Of a stretch of 64,000 nt of DNA, positions 27,724 to 36,768 are shown piece after piece. Within the stretch, counting starts at the first letter, position 1; each line of letters begins with the position of its first letter. The stretch comes from Rhizobium sp. BG4 (GTDB lineage Bacteria; Pseudomonadota; Alphaproteobacteria; Rhizobiales; Rhizobiaceae), in NCBI RefSeq assembly GCF_016864575.1, contig NZ_CP044125.1:2834001-2898000 (forward strand). Reading direction: 5' to 3'. The position numbers and the translations under genes are program-made. The notes under the pieces were generated by a model. It was given only the letters and a program-made list of their open reading frames with translations, was not told the origin of the DNA and made no database searches.

Positions 27724-28368
27724 ATGGCCATTCCGAGAGCAGCGAGGACGCAGCGGCGGACGCGCATCCAGGAAGAGAAGGAAGAGCAGATTCTCGAAGC
27801 GGCGCTCGACGTGTTTTCGGTCAGCGGCTTCCGTGGTTCCACGATTGACCAGATCGCCGCCGCTGCCGGCATGTCGAAGCCCAATCTCCTCTATTATTTC
27901 CGCACCAAGGAAGCGATGCACCGGGCGCTGATCGACCGGGTACTCTTTACCTGGCTGGAGCCGCTCAGGGCCTTCAATGCCGAAGGCAATCCGGAATCTG
28001 AAATCCGCAGCTATATCCGCCGCAAGCTTGAAATGGCGCGGGACTTTCCGCGCGAAAGCCGGTTGTTCGCCAATGAGGTTCTGCAAGGTGCGCCGCATAT
28101 CGAGGACGAGCTGAAGGGGCCGCTGAAGAACCTTGTCGACGAGAAGGCGGAGGTGATCCGCGTCTGGGCCAAGGCCGGCAAGATCGCCAAATGCGATCCC
28201 TATCACCTGATCTTCTCGATCTGGTCGACCACCCAGCATTACGCCGACTTCGATGTACAGGTGCGGGCAGTGCTTGGCCAGGAGCATTCCGGCACGGGAC
28301 GTTTCGAGGATGCCGCGCGGTTTCTCGAACAGCTCTTCGTCGGCGGACTGATGGTGCAGCCCGGCTGA
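27724..28368 (+). CDS. rutR: RutR-like TetR family regulator of pyrimidine catabolism
   Basis: 214 residues. The N-terminal helix-turn-helix is EEQILEAALDVFSVSGFRGS, TIDQIAAAAGMSKPNLLYYF, then RTKEAMHRALIDRVL. The C-terminal half matches RutR proteins (FANEVLQGAPHI, FSIWSTTQHYADFDVQV, ending GRFEDAARFLEQLFVGGL). RutR binds uracil, which releases it from DNA. Its placement divergent to the amidohydrolase gene, with a RutR-like box between, supports local control of the reductive pathway. Identity of the ligand is inferred from the family. Confidence 0.88.
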   Translation: MAIPRAARTQRRTRIQEEKEEQILEAALDVFSVSGFRGSTIDQIAAAAGMSKPNLLYYFRTKEAMHRALIDRVLFTWLEPLRAFNAEGNPESEIRSYIRRKLEMARDFPRESRLFANEVLQGAPHIEDELKGPLKNLVDEKAEVIRVWAKAGKIAKCDPYHLIFSIWSTTQHYADFDVQVRAVLGQEHSGTGRFEDAARFLEQLFVGGLMVQPG

Positions 28369-28372
28369 CGGT

Positions 28373-30940
28373 TCAGGCCTTCTTGAGCGGCATCATCTTG
28401 TCGAGGGCGGCTGCGACGCTTTCGATCGTATAGGGCTTCTGCAGGATATTGGCGCCGTTGAAGTTTCGAGTCACGGCCTCGCCGTAACCCGTTGCAAAGA
28501 CGAGTGGCGTTCCTGCCTTCACCAGCTTTTCGGCAACCGGGAAACTGGTCTCTTCCCCGAGATTGACGTCGAGAACCGCCAGGTCGAAATGCCTGGTGGC
28601 GACGATATCGAGCGCCTGGGCAACGCTTGGCGCCAGTGCCACGTCCTTGGCGCCGAGCTGCAGGAAGATGTCCTCGCCGTCCATGGCGATGATCAGGTTG
28701 TCCTCGACGAGCAGGATGCTGCAGCCCTGCAGCGGCTTTTCGGAGATGGCCGTTGCGGCACGCGCGACCGGTTCCTCGCGGGTCTCCGGCAGGATGGAGA
28801 CCGGCCCCTGGGCGAAGGTCACGTATTTCGCCGGAATGGTGAAATCGGCTTCCAGGCCCGACGGCGCGTATCGGACTTCCGCCTTGCCGCCGAGATCGTA
28901 GGGGATCGAGTGGCGGATGATCGTCGTGCCGAAGCCCTGGCGTTTCGGCGCCTTGACGGCGGGGCCGTCGGCCTCGCGCCATTCGATCAGCAGATTGCCC
29001 TTGGCATCCTTTTTCCAGGAGACGGCGACCGTGCCGCTATCGCAGAGGCTGCCATATTTGGCGCTGTTGGTGACCAGTTCGTGGAAGACGAGCGCTGCGG
29101 TCGAGAAGGCCTGCGGCCCGAGCAGAACCTCGTCGCCGCGCATGATGACGCGGGCGGCATTCTTGCCGAGATAGGCGGCGGCTTCTGCCTGCAGCAGTGA
29201 GCGCAGCGATGCCGGTGCCCAGTGATCCCGGGTGATCTGGTCATGGGCGCGCGACAAGGCCTGGACGCGGCCTTCCAGCTGGCCGACGAACTCGCCGATA
29301 TCGCCATCACCGGTGCGCGACTGGCGGATCAGGCCGCTGATCAGGCTGAGGATATTGCGGACGCGGTGGTTCAGTTCGGCAATCAGGATTTCCTGCCGCT
29401 CGTTTGCCTGCTGGCGCACGGCGCTCGCCTCGTCGGCCAGGCGCAGGATCACCTCGATCAGCGTCACGCGGATCGTATCGGCCACCCGCTTTTCGGCTGC
29501 CGTGAACGGTTGCGAGCGGCCGCGAACGAGCTCCGACCAGCTCTCGAAGCTCTTGCGCGGTGTCAGCCGTGGACCGTTCGGGCCATATTCGACCGGCTTG
29601 TGCGGATCCCCGGCCCAGCGGACGGTGCGGACGATCTCCTGGCGGAACAGGATGACGTAATCGCGCGGCGAGCGCGAGATCGGGATCGCCATCAGCCCGG
29701 CGACGGTGCCGTCGATGCCGGAATCCGGGAAGAATTCCTCGAGATGATCGGTGGTGAAGACGCGGCCGGAAGACGTGCGGTTCAGGACCCTGACCAGCCC
29801 TGCAAACTGCTCCTGCGAGGGTGCAAGGCCCGTCAGCGCCGAGCGGCCGTTGATCCACACACCGATGCCATCGGCGGGGATGGCGTCGGAGAGCGCATCG
29901 ATCAGCCAGGTCGGATCGTCGAGCAGGCTGGCATTGTCGGCAACCGAGGTCAGCAACCGGTCGGCGATGCGCCGGGCCTTGGTCTCGAATTCCAGCGCCA
30001 GGCGCCGCTCGCGGCTTTCGAGACGCGAGGCGAACATCTGGCCGAACAGCTCCGATGTCGAGCGGCGCTCGAAGGAGGGCAGGCGGGCGGAATAATGGTG
30101 GCAGGCAAAGAGGCCCCAGAGCTTGCCATCGACAATGATCGAGATCGACAGCGAGGCGCCGACGCCCATGTTCTTCAGGTATTCGATATGGATCGGCGAG
30201 ACCGAACGCAGGATCGACATGGAAAGATCGAGCGGGCGGCCGTGTTCGTCGACGTCAGGATGGATCGGAACCGGCGTGGCATCGATATCGGCGATGACGC
30301 GGAAGAGATTGCGCACATAAAGCGCGCGGGCCTGAACCGGAATATCGGAGGCCGGGTAATGCAGGCCTAGGAAGGAGCCGATGCCGGGCCGCGCGGCTTC
30401 CGCCACGACTTCGCCGGAACCCTTCTCGTCGAAGCGATAGACCATGACGCGGTCGAAGCCGGTGAGCGCCCGGGCCTGGCGGGCGCCTTCGCGGAAGAAG
30501 GCCTCCATCGTCTCGGCCTGATCGAGGCGGGCCATCATGCTGCGGATCGACAATGTCGTGCCGCCCTGGCTACCGTCCTGCGAAGGCTCGGCCTCGATCA
30601 CCACCTGGCCGTCGCTGATATGCAGCGCCACGTCGAAGGGCGGGCCGCTTTCGGAAAACTGGATGCCGAACAGGCGCTCAACGATATCTGGTCCGCGAAT
30701 GACGGCGAGGCGGTTGCGCAGCGTGTGCAGCGTCTGCGACATGATCACCTCGGACAGCGGGTGACCCAGCACATCCCTGTGGCTGACGCCGAGGAACTGC
30801 TCGAGATTTTCGGAGGCGCGGGAAATCAGCCAGTCGGGGGAGGAGACGAGCAGGAAACCGAACGGCTGGATGGCGCCGAGGCGGTGGATCGGTTCTCTGT
30901 CGCAATTGGTGAGGTCGACGCGGTCGAAGGTTTCGCTCAC
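28373..30940 (-). CDS. bphP: Bacteriophytochrome HWE histidine kinase with C-terminal receiver
   Basis: Red/far-red photoreceptor, 855 residues. Order: PAS with the biliverdin-linking Cys13 (DLTNCDREPIH), GAF with the PASDIPVQARALY chromophore motif, PHY with a PRxSF-type tongue (LTPRKSFESW), an HWE kinase (ELNHRVRNILSLISGLIRQS, FHELVTNSAKYGSL, GFGTTIIRHSIPYDLGG) and a receiver domain from about residue 740 with phosphoacceptor Asp in LAVLDVNLGEE. The arrangement matches Agrobacterium Agp2, a bathy phytochrome, more than Agp1. It overlaps the heme oxygenase gene by ATGA. The output partner is not encoded nearby. Confidence 0.93.
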   Translation of the reverse strand: MSETFDRVDLTNCDREPIHRLGAIQPFGFLLVSSPDWLISRASENLEQFLGVSHRDVLGHPLSEVIMSQTLHTLRNRLAVIRGPDIVERLFGIQFSESGPPFDVALHISDGQVVIEAEPSQDGSQGGTTLSIRSMMARLDQAETMEAFFREGARQARALTGFDRVMVYRFDEKGSGEVVAEAARPGIGSFLGLHYPASDIPVQARALYVRNLFRVIADIDATPVPIHPDVDEHGRPLDLSMSILRSVSPIHIEYLKNMGVGASLSISIIVDGKLWGLFACHHYSARLPSFERRSTSELFGQMFASRLESRERRLALEFETKARRIADRLLTSVADNASLLDDPTWLIDALSDAIPADGIGVWINGRSALTGLAPSQEQFAGLVRVLNRTSSGRVFTTDHLEEFFPDSGIDGTVAGLMAIPISRSPRDYVILFRQEIVRTVRWAGDPHKPVEYGPNGPRLTPRKSFESWSELVRGRSQPFTAAEKRVADTIRVTLIEVILRLADEASAVRQQANERQEILIAELNHRVRNILSLISGLIRQSRTGDGDIGEFVGQLEGRVQALSRAHDQITRDHWAPASLRSLLQAEAAAYLGKNAARVIMRGDEVLLGPQAFSTAALVFHELVTNSAKYGSLCDSGTVAVSWKKDAKGNLLIEWREADGPAVKAPKRQGFGTTIIRHSIPYDLGGKAEVRYAPSGLEADFTIPAKYVTFAQGPVSILPETREEPVARAATAISEKPLQGCSILLVEDNLIIAMDGEDIFLQLGAKDVALAPSVAQALDIVATRHFDLAVLDVNLGEETSFPVAEKLVKAGTPLVFATGYGEAVTRNFNGANILQKPYTIESVAAALDKMMPLKKA

Positions 30941-31473
30941 GAGGCGGCCATCTCCAGTTCCATCGCGGCTGCCTTGTGGAACAGCGCGAAGATGGCGCGG
31001 GCGGCTTCGACGGCGGCTGTCTCATCGGCCCCTGACGCATCCAGCATATCCATGAAGGCCTTCATGCCGCCCTTCGGGCCGAAGGGGCTGAGATAGGCGG
31101 CGGGCAGACCATCGCCGACGGCTTTCGCCAGCATGGCGCCGCCGAGCTTGGAGCCTTCGAGCACATAGACGGCGCCGAGAAGGGCTGCATCATCGGGCAT
31201 ATCGGGTGCCGCGAGCGAGGGCGGCAGCGGTGCGTTCAAGGCGGCGAGATCGTCCACCAGCAGATCGCGGCGGCGGCGCTCATGCCAGTCGGGGATCAGC
31301 CGCTCGATGCCGGAGTTCTCAAGGGCGATTTCGACAGCGGGAACGGCGCGCGCATGGGCCGACAGGAAAGCCCGGTAATCGGCTTCGCGCCCAAGATCGA
31401 ACCGGCCAAAGAGAGCATCGACGTCAGCGTGGCAATCGCTGGTGCCCGCGCGCAGCGCGTTTCGAAGTGACAT
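30937..31473 (-). CDS. bphO: BphO-type heme oxygenase
   Basis: 178 residues. Cleaves heme to biliverdin, CO and iron, supplying the phytochrome chromophore. The proximal heme ligand is the His in SDCHADVDALF, and the distal helix is GAVYVLEGSKLGGAML, both typical of bacteriophytochrome-linked oxygenases. Its stop overlaps the bphP start (ATGA), so the two are co-translated. Membership of the biliverdin-producing rather than iron-harvest class is inferred from this coupling. Confidence 0.92.
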   Translation of the reverse strand: MSLRNALRAGTSDCHADVDALFGRFDLGREADYRAFLSAHARAVPAVEIALENSGIERLIPDWHERRRRDLLVDDLAALNAPLPPSLAAPDMPDDAALLGAVYVLEGSKLGGAMLAKAVGDGLPAAYLSPFGPKGGMKAFMDMLDASGADETAAVEAARAIFALFHKAAAMELEMAAS

Positions 31474-31618
31474 GATGACTGCTGTTCCGTTCGATCATAA
31501 TCCGGCATGCCGCATCATTGCAGCCCGGCTTTCAAGCGATATACGGCAGGCTTTCATGATTTCCAGTGAATAGAATAAAAAATTCAGGGACTTCGGTGGC
31601 TTGGTAAATTTCGCGGCT

Positions 31619-32518
31619 TCACTCCATTAGCCGCGGCAGGCGCTCGACCAGCGTGTCGATCGCCAGGCGCACCTTCGGCAGCATCACCGGCGAGCGCGGC
31701 CAGACGGCATGGGACTGGAAGACGACCGGGCGGACATCGGTGAGGACGCGGACGAGGCGGCCGGCTGCCACATGCTCGCGCACCATCCAGCAGGGCAGCC
31801 AGACGAGGCCGGCGCCGTCGACGGCGAGATCGCAGATGGTGGCGAGATCATCCATGCGCAGCCGGGACTGCGGCTGTACCCGCCGCCAGGGATCGTCATC
31901 GGTTGGGAAGACCCAGGTGCGGTGGCTATCCTGCTTACCGTAGATGATGCCGGTGTGGCGGGCGAGATCGTCAAGCGTTTCCGGCGTGCCGTGTTTTTCG
32001 AGATAAGAAGGGGAGGCGCAGATCGTCAGCCGTTGGTGAGCGATCAGCCGCGCCATCACGTTCTCGTCGTCCTTCAGCGGTCCGTTGCGGATCGCCAGAT
32101 CGTAGCCGTCGTCGAGCAGATCGACGATGCGGTCGTTGAAGGAGAGGTCGAGCTCCAGCTCCGGATGTTCGTCGAGCAGCGAGACGAGGATCGGGGCGAT
32201 GCATTGGCGTCCGAAGATCACTGGCATGGAGACGCGCAGCTTGCCGCGCACCGTGCGCTTGCCGGCCTCGAGCAGCGCCTCGCCGATCCGGATTTCCTCC
32301 AGCGCCTTCAGGCAGCGTTCGTAGAAGAACTGGCCCTCGTCGGTCAGGCTTTGTGCCCGGGTGGTGCGGTGGAAGAGGCGCACGCCGAGGCGCTCCTCCA
32401 GCCGGGCAATGGTCTTGCCGACCGCCGAGCGCGTCAGGTTCAGGCCGCTTGCCGCCGCCGAGAAGCCGCCGGCTTCCACGACTTCGACGAAGACGGAGAT
32501 GCCGCCGAGCTTCTCCAT
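31619..32518 (-). CDS. LysR family transcriptional regulator
   Basis: 299 residues. N-terminal winged helix (GGISVFVEVVEAGGFSAAAS, LTRSAVGKTIARLEERLGVR) and a substrate-binding domain with FFYERCLKALEEI, VSMPVIFGRQCIAPIL and LDLSFNDRIVDLLDDGYDLA. This CrgA-like subgroup often controls a divergent oxidoreductase gene; here the alcohol-dehydrogenase-like gene starts 107 bases away on the other strand, so it is the likely target. Ligand unknown. Confidence 0.9.
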   Translation of the reverse strand: MEKLGGISVFVEVVEAGGFSAAASGLNLTRSAVGKTIARLEERLGVRLFHRTTRAQSLTDEGQFFYERCLKALEEIRIGEALLEAGKRTVRGKLRVSMPVIFGRQCIAPILVSLLDEHPELELDLSFNDRIVDLLDDGYDLAIRNGPLKDDENVMARLIAHQRLTICASPSYLEKHGTPETLDDLARHTGIIYGKQDSHRTWVFPTDDDPWRRVQPQSRLRMDDLATICDLAVDGAGLVWLPCWMVREHVAAGRLVRVLTDVRPVVFQSHAVWPRSPVMLPKVRLAIDTLVERLPRLME

Positions 32519-32625
32519 GATTGTATCCTCTATGGAACCGATCTTGGGAATTTATATCGCAACTGCGGCGCCAATTTCAACGATAGCATGGCTCCATTCG
32601 CTGAACAGGCAAAGGAGCAGATGCG

Positions 32626-33639
32626 ATGACCAAGGCAAGGCAGTGGACGATCGACGGGATCGGCCCGAAGAACCTGAAGATATCGGAGGCGCGGACGGAG
32701 GACCCTGGGCACAATCAGGTTCTGGTGCGCACGGAAGTGGTCTCGCTGAACTATCGCGACAAGCTGGTGCTGGAAACCGGTATGGGGCTGCCGCTGCAGT
32801 TTCCCTTCGTTCCGGCCTCCGACATGGCCGGTATCGTCGAGGCGGTCGGCCCCGGTGTGACGCGCTTCAAGCCGGGCGACCGGGTGATCTCGACCTTCTC
32901 TCCCGGCTGGATCGACGGCAAGAACTTTGGCGATGCGCGGAATCCGCCCTACCGCACGCTCGGCGGCATCTATCCCGGCGTGCTCTCGGATTATCTCACC
33001 TTCTCAGAGGACTGGTTCGCCAAGGCGCCGGATACGCTCGATGCGGCCGAAGCCAGCACCTTGCCCTGCGCCGGTCTGACGGCCTGGTTCGCGCTGGTCG
33101 AGCGCGGCAAGCTGAAGGCCGGGCAGAAGGTGCTGATCCAGGGGACGGGCGGTGTGGCGCTGTTCGGCGTGCAGATCGCCAAGGCGCATGGCGCTGAAGT
33201 CTTCGTCACTTCGGGCAGCACGGACAAGCTGGAGCGCGCCCGCGCCATCGGCGCCGATCACGGCTTCGGCCGGGAAAACTGGGTGGAGACGCTCTACGGC
33301 CTGACCAATGATTACGGCGCCGACCAGATTCTCGAAATCGCCGGCGGGGCGAATTTCGGCGAGGCGCTGAAGGCCGTGGCGGTCGGCGGGCATATCCATG
33401 TCATCGGTGTGCTCGAGGGCTTCGAGATCTCCGGGCCGGTTGCGCCGCTGCTCTTGAAGTCGCCGACCGTACAGGGCATCAGCGTCGGTCACCGCCGGGC
33501 GCTGGAGGATCTGGTGCGGGCGGTCGATATGTCGGGCATCAAGCCGGTGATCGACAAGGCCTATGCCTTCGAGGACCTGCCGGAAGCGCTGGCGCATCTC
33601 GACCGCGGCCCCTTCGGCAAGATCGTCATCACCTTCTGA
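32626..33639 (+). CDS. MDR-superfamily NAD(P)-dependent alcohol dehydrogenase
   Basis: 337 residues, medium-chain dehydrogenase/reductase fold. The GroES-like half contains SLNYRDKLVLETGM and FPFVPASDMAGIVEAVGPGV. The Rossmann half contains GQKVLIQGTGGVALFGVQIAKAHGAEVFVTS. The four-Cys structural zinc lobe and the usual catalytic Cys/His zinc ligands are not evident, which points to the zinc-free quinone-reductase-like branch. Divergent from the LysR gene, its probable regulator. Substrate cannot be told from sequence. Confidence 0.88.
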   Translation: MTKARQWTIDGIGPKNLKISEARTEDPGHNQVLVRTEVVSLNYRDKLVLETGMGLPLQFPFVPASDMAGIVEAVGPGVTRFKPGDRVISTFSPGWIDGKNFGDARNPPYRTLGGIYPGVLSDYLTFSEDWFAKAPDTLDAAEASTLPCAGLTAWFALVERGKLKAGQKVLIQGTGGVALFGVQIAKAHGAEVFVTSGSTDKLERARAIGADHGFGRENWVETLYGLTNDYGADQILEIAGGANFGEALKAVAVGGHIHVIGVLEGFEISGPVAPLLLKSPTVQGISVGHRRALEDLVRAVDMSGIKPVIDKAYAFEDLPEALAHLDRGPFGKIVITF

Positions 33640-33645
33640 AACGCC

Positions 33646-33672
33646 GGCTCCCGCGGATCAGCGGGAGCCTTT
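33646..33672 (+). terminator. Terminator after the dehydrogenase gene
   Basis: Stem GGCTCCCGC/GCGGGAGCC with loop GGATCA, then TTT. The T-tract is short but the position is right. Confidence 0.65.
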
Positions 33673-33860
33673 CATCAACTCGCAGGCTTGCTACTCCTGC
33701 AGGCAAGCGATCATGATGTTGCAATCACACATAAATGTTCTATCAATAATTCGCGTCTATCCAGAACGTGTCTCAATTGATTTTTATCACGGCATGATTG
33801 CCCGATCAGCTTACGCCACTGCCGCCATGAACGGTGCAACAGTGTGCTTGGGGGTCACTT

Positions 33861-34442
33861 ATGACATCAATTTCTTCCAGTCCCAATTCCGCTCTTCTCA
33901 TTCTTCAGGCCCAGTCGTCGGCCGCAACGGACAAGACCACGGTCGCCACTCCCGACTTGGTAGCAACAGCAAACGGTCAGCCTTCGAAGCAGACGGTCGG
34001 CGTCAGCACCCAGCCGACGCAGGCAGAATCGAAGATTTCCGACGCCCTGTTCAGCGTCAACAATCGCTCCATCACGCAGATGAAGCTCGATCTGATCGAG
34101 CGCACCGGCGAGGAACTCGGCGTCAAGAAGGACGACTACGCCTCGACCGACGATTTCGTCGCGGCGATGAAGAAGGTTGTCACCAACATCAAGGCGCATA
34201 AGGGCTGGGAACAGGTTGTCGCCAAGATCGAAAAGGATCTCGGCCTCGACAAGCTCGGCGTCTCCCTGGAAGACGTGATCAACAGCGCGCGCGATCCCGA
34301 ACAGGACGACAAGGTCACCGAAGCGCTGAAGAAGCAGGCCGGCATGGTCGACGAGAAGGAAGAAGATGCCGACAAGGCCGTGCTCTTGAAGCAGGACGAA
34401 GACGGCACCTACGCGCCCACCGACGCTGCCCCGCAGAACTGA
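33861..34442 (+). CDS. Hypothetical protein, Ser/Thr-rich N-terminus and acidic helical body
   Basis: 193 residues from ATG 33861, which follows TTGGGGG at 33848. No signal peptide. Residues 1-50 are low-complexity (Ser, Thr, Gln, Ala). The rest is charged and helical (MKLDLIERTGEELGVKKDDY, MKKVVTNIKAHKGWEQVVAK) and ends in an acidic tail. I do not recognise a family. It is monocistronic: a terminator follows at 34472 and the 220-base upstream region carries no identified motif. Confidence 0.75.
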   Translation: MTSISSSPNSALLILQAQSSAATDKTTVATPDLVATANGQPSKQTVGVSTQPTQAESKISDALFSVNNRSITQMKLDLIERTGEELGVKKDDYASTDDFVAAMKKVVTNIKAHKGWEQVVAKIEKDLGLDKLGVSLEDVINSARDPEQDDKVTEALKKQAGMVDEKEEDADKAVLLKQDEDGTYAPTDAAPQN

Positions 34443-34471
34443 CGCGGGCGGTTCAATATCTGAATAGCAAT

Positions 34472-34505
34472 AGGCCCGCGGGTAGTCAGCCCCGCGGGCC
34501 TTTTT
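34472..34505 (+). terminator. Terminator after the 33861 gene
   Basis: Stem AGGCCCGCGGG/CCCGCGGGCCT with loop TAGTCAGC, then TTTTT. Also usable by the convergent rhodanese gene. Confidence 0.88.
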
Positions 34506-34547
34506 CATTCGTCCTTGCCGCTCCCGCAAGCAGAGAACGGCTCGCCA

Positions 34548-34955
34548 TCATGCCGCAGCGGCTTCGCTCTCGAAGCTGAAGCCTTCGTCGGCCCAGCCGG
34601 TCATGCCGCCGATCATCACCTTCACCTGCTTGCCGAGGCGGGCGAGGCGAAGGGCTGCCTTGTCGGTGCCGTTGCAATGCGGCCCGGCGCAATAGACCAC
34701 GAAGAGCGTGTCGTCGGGCCATTCGGCCATGCGATGCGCGGTCATCTTGCCATGCGGCAGGTTGATGGCGCCGGGGAGATGCGAGGCTGCGAACATCGCG
34801 GGCGAGCGGACGTCGAGCAGCACGAAATCGGCCTTGCCCGCGGCAAGCGATGCGTTGACGTCCCAGCAGTCGGTCTCGAAGGCGAGCTTGCGGGCGTAAT
34901 AGGCGGCGGTGGCTTCCGGGGTGGCGGCCGGGGTTTCGCTGACGAAGCTTGGCAT
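34548..34955 (-). CDS. Rhodanese-like domain protein
   Basis: 135 residues, a single rhodanese domain. The catalytic Cys lies in VVYCAGPHCNGTDKAAL; other landmarks are FVLLDVRSPAMFAASHLPGA at the front and VKVMIGGMTGWADEGF at the end. It probably handles sulfane sulfur in the cytoplasm. It is divergent from the GlxA-type regulator gene, which may control it. Confidence 0.9.
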   Translation of the reverse strand: MPSFVSETPAATPEATAAYYARKLAFETDCWDVNASLAAGKADFVLLDVRSPAMFAASHLPGAINLPHGKMTAHRMAEWPDDTLFVVYCAGPHCNGTDKAALRLARLGKQVKVMIGGMTGWADEGFSFESEAAAA

Positions 34956-35023
34956 GGGCGGTTCCTTTCGTTCGGGTTGCGGCCCGTTATCGCCGATGCT
35001 ACGGCTTGGCGAAATTGGCCAGA

Positions 35024-36016
35024 ATGACGATGAGCGTAAAGATCATGCCAAATCCTGCCGGACCGGAAGTCGCGGTGCTTGCCTATGACGGTCTCTGCAC
35101 CTTCGAATTCGGTATCGCCTACGAAGTCTTCGGCCTGCCGCGACCCGAAATGGGCGAGGGATGGTACCGCTATTCGGTCTGCGGCATCGAGCCCGGGCCG
35201 CTGCGCGCCGCGGGCGGGCTGACGGTTGTCGCCGATCACGGGCTCGAGGTGCTGGAGAAGGCCGACCTGATCGTCGTGCCCGGCTGGCGGTCGATCGATG
35301 CGCCGGTGCCTGACGGTCTCACCGCTGCCCTTCGCGCTGCCCATCGGCGGGGCGCCCGCATCATGTCGCTCTGCTCGGGCGTCGCCGTGCTCGCCGCATC
35401 GGGCCTGCTTTCCGGCCGCCGGGCGACGACGCACTGGCGCTATGTCGGCGCGATTGCCGCACGTTATCCCGACATCGCCTTCGACGCCGGGGTTCTCTAC
35501 ATGGACGAGGGCAGCATCCTGACGGCGGCGGGCAGTGCCGCCGGTATCGATCTCTGCCTGCATGTGGTGCGCGGGGATTTCGGCGCTGAGGCCGCCAACA
35601 GCGTCGCCCGCCGCCTCGTCCTGCCGCCGCATCGCGAGGGCGGGCAGGCGCAGTTCATCCACGCGCCGGTGCCGCAGGCGCGCGAAGGCATCCGCTTGGG
35701 GCCGCTGATCGAATGGATGCGCGAGCGCCTCGACGAGGAGCAGCCGATCGGCCTGCTCGCCGACAAGGCGGGCATGAGCCAGCGCACCTTCCAGAGGCGT
35801 TTCGAGAAGACGACCGGCCTCAGCGTCGGCGAATGGCTGTTGAAGGAGCGGCTGCGCCATGCGCGGGAACTGCTGGAAAAGCAGGGTGCGGCATCGCTGG
35901 ATGACATCGCTGCGGCGAGCGGATTCGGCACGGTCGCGACGATGCGGCACCATTTCCGCAAACGGCTGGGGACGAGCCCGGGGGCGTATCGGAAGACGTT
36001 TGCGGGAGTGGCTTAG
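35024..36016 (+). CDS. ftrA: GlxA/FtrA-type AraC family regulator
   Basis: About 330 residues. The N-terminal half is a DJ-1/PfpI-like domain (VAVLAYDGLCTFEFGIAYEV, DLIVVPGWRS, MSLCSGVAVLAASGLLSGR with the nucleophile-elbow Cys). The C-terminal half is an AraC double helix-turn-helix (PIGLLADKAGMSQRTFQRRF, LDDIAAASGFGTVATMRHHF). Start chosen at ATG 35024; ATG 35030 and 35045 are alternatives. Divergent to the rhodanese gene with a 68-base gap. The symbol follows the usual name for this architecture and is not certain. Confidence 0.85.
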   Translation: MTMSVKIMPNPAGPEVAVLAYDGLCTFEFGIAYEVFGLPRPEMGEGWYRYSVCGIEPGPLRAAGGLTVVADHGLEVLEKADLIVVPGWRSIDAPVPDGLTAALRAAHRRGARIMSLCSGVAVLAASGLLSGRRATTHWRYVGAIAARYPDIAFDAGVLYMDEGSILTAAGSAAGIDLCLHVVRGDFGAEAANSVARRLVLPPHREGGQAQFIHAPVPQAREGIRLGPLIEWMRERLDEEQPIGLLADKAGMSQRTFQRRFEKTTGLSVGEWLLKERLRHARELLEKQGAASLDDIAAASGFGTVATMRHHFRKRLGTSPGAYRKTFAGVA

Positions 36017-36321
36017 AACCGAGTGCGGTAGGGCAGGACGTCGATATCCTTCTCGCGGCGCCGCGCCTGGGCGATATCGAAGCTGTTCTGCATCCGCATC
36101 AGCGTATCCATCGAGATGCCGAATGCCTTCTCGAACCGCAACGCCATCTCGGGCGAGAGCGATGCGCGTTCATTGAGCAACGCGGACAAGGCAGGCCGGG
36201 TGACGCCGAGCGCGCGCGCCGCATCGGTCACCGAGAGCTCCAGCTCCTCCAGAACTTCGTGCTTGAGAAAGTCCCCGGGATGCGCTGGGCTCTTCATGCG
36301 AATGCCAAGTGCTTCCGTCAT
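36013..36321 (-). CDS. higA: HigA-family antitoxin / XRE regulator (orphan)
   Basis: 102 residues. SPAHPGDFLKHEVLEELELS, VTDAARALGVTRPALSALLN and LSPEMALRFEKAFG are the HigA (VapI) helix-turn-helix signature. AGGAGAGGCCA precedes the start. HigB should lie immediately upstream, but no full toxin frame exists there; only a short open frame ending DYH-stop (about 36331) recalls a HigB C-terminus. It therefore looks like an orphan antitoxin left from a lost module. It overlaps the convergent ftrA end by 4 bases. Confidence 0.85.
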   Translation of the reverse strand: MTEALGIRMKSPAHPGDFLKHEVLEELELSVTDAARALGVTRPALSALLNERASLSPEMALRFEKAFGISMDTLMRMQNSFDIAQARRREKDIDVLPYRTRF

Positions 36322-36422
36322 TGGCCTCTCCTAGTGATAGTCTGATCCGTCCCGCGTAAGGTGTTGCTCAACGCGAGACGGCTTGGAAGAGCGAAACAAG
36401 TTCGCCACGTCACTCCCGCTCC

Positions 36423-36658
36423 CTAAAAGTAGTGGTCGCGGTGGATGCCGTCATAGTGGCCAGATTGCAGGCAACAGTTCTTGAAACCGTCTCCGCGAAC
36501 CACAGGGACAGGGGTCGTTGCGGCCGAGCTTCTCGATCAGTTCGATATCGCCGTGGATGAACTGACGCCCAGTTTTGACGCAGGTTTCGGAGGGGTAGGA
36601 TTTACGTCGCTTGGACGTGACCTCAAAAGCTGAGGCCGGTGAGGTGTTTGCGAGCCAT
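36423..36658 (-). pseudogene. Remnant of a small SEC-C motif protein
   Basis: A good ribosome-binding site (AGGAGGCAGCC) leads into [11 protein letters not shown] and then a stop. Reading on after removing one T from the TTTT run gives [19 protein letters not shown], then [10 protein letters not shown], the SEC-C zinc motif. One more base too many near 36500 separates this from its KNCC end and a DHYF-stop. So about 78 codons survive with two +1 shifts. SEC-C motifs chelate zinc via CxC...CC. The parent family is not identified. True decay or sequencing error are both possible. Confidence 0.6.
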
Positions 36659-36726
36659 GGCTGCCTCCTCTTGGTGGGACGCTGCGGTAGTGCAGCGGCA
36701 CATCCTTAGCACCGATATGCCGGTAG

Positions 36727-36761
36727 GCAAAGCCGCGGCGCAAATTCCGCCGCGGCTTTGC
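36727..36761 (-). terminator. Strong hairpin after preA
   Basis: Perfect 14-bp arms GCAAAGCCGCGGCG and CGCCGCGGCTTTGC around a 7-base loop, just downstream of the preA stop. No T-tract follows, so termination efficiency is uncertain. Confidence 0.6.
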
Positions 36762-36768
36762 GAATCTC

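Noticed and set aside
36537..36743. 68-codon minus-strand frame upstream of higA, tested as HigB
   Set aside because: No HigB motif; the DNA is better read as the SEC-C remnant in other frames.
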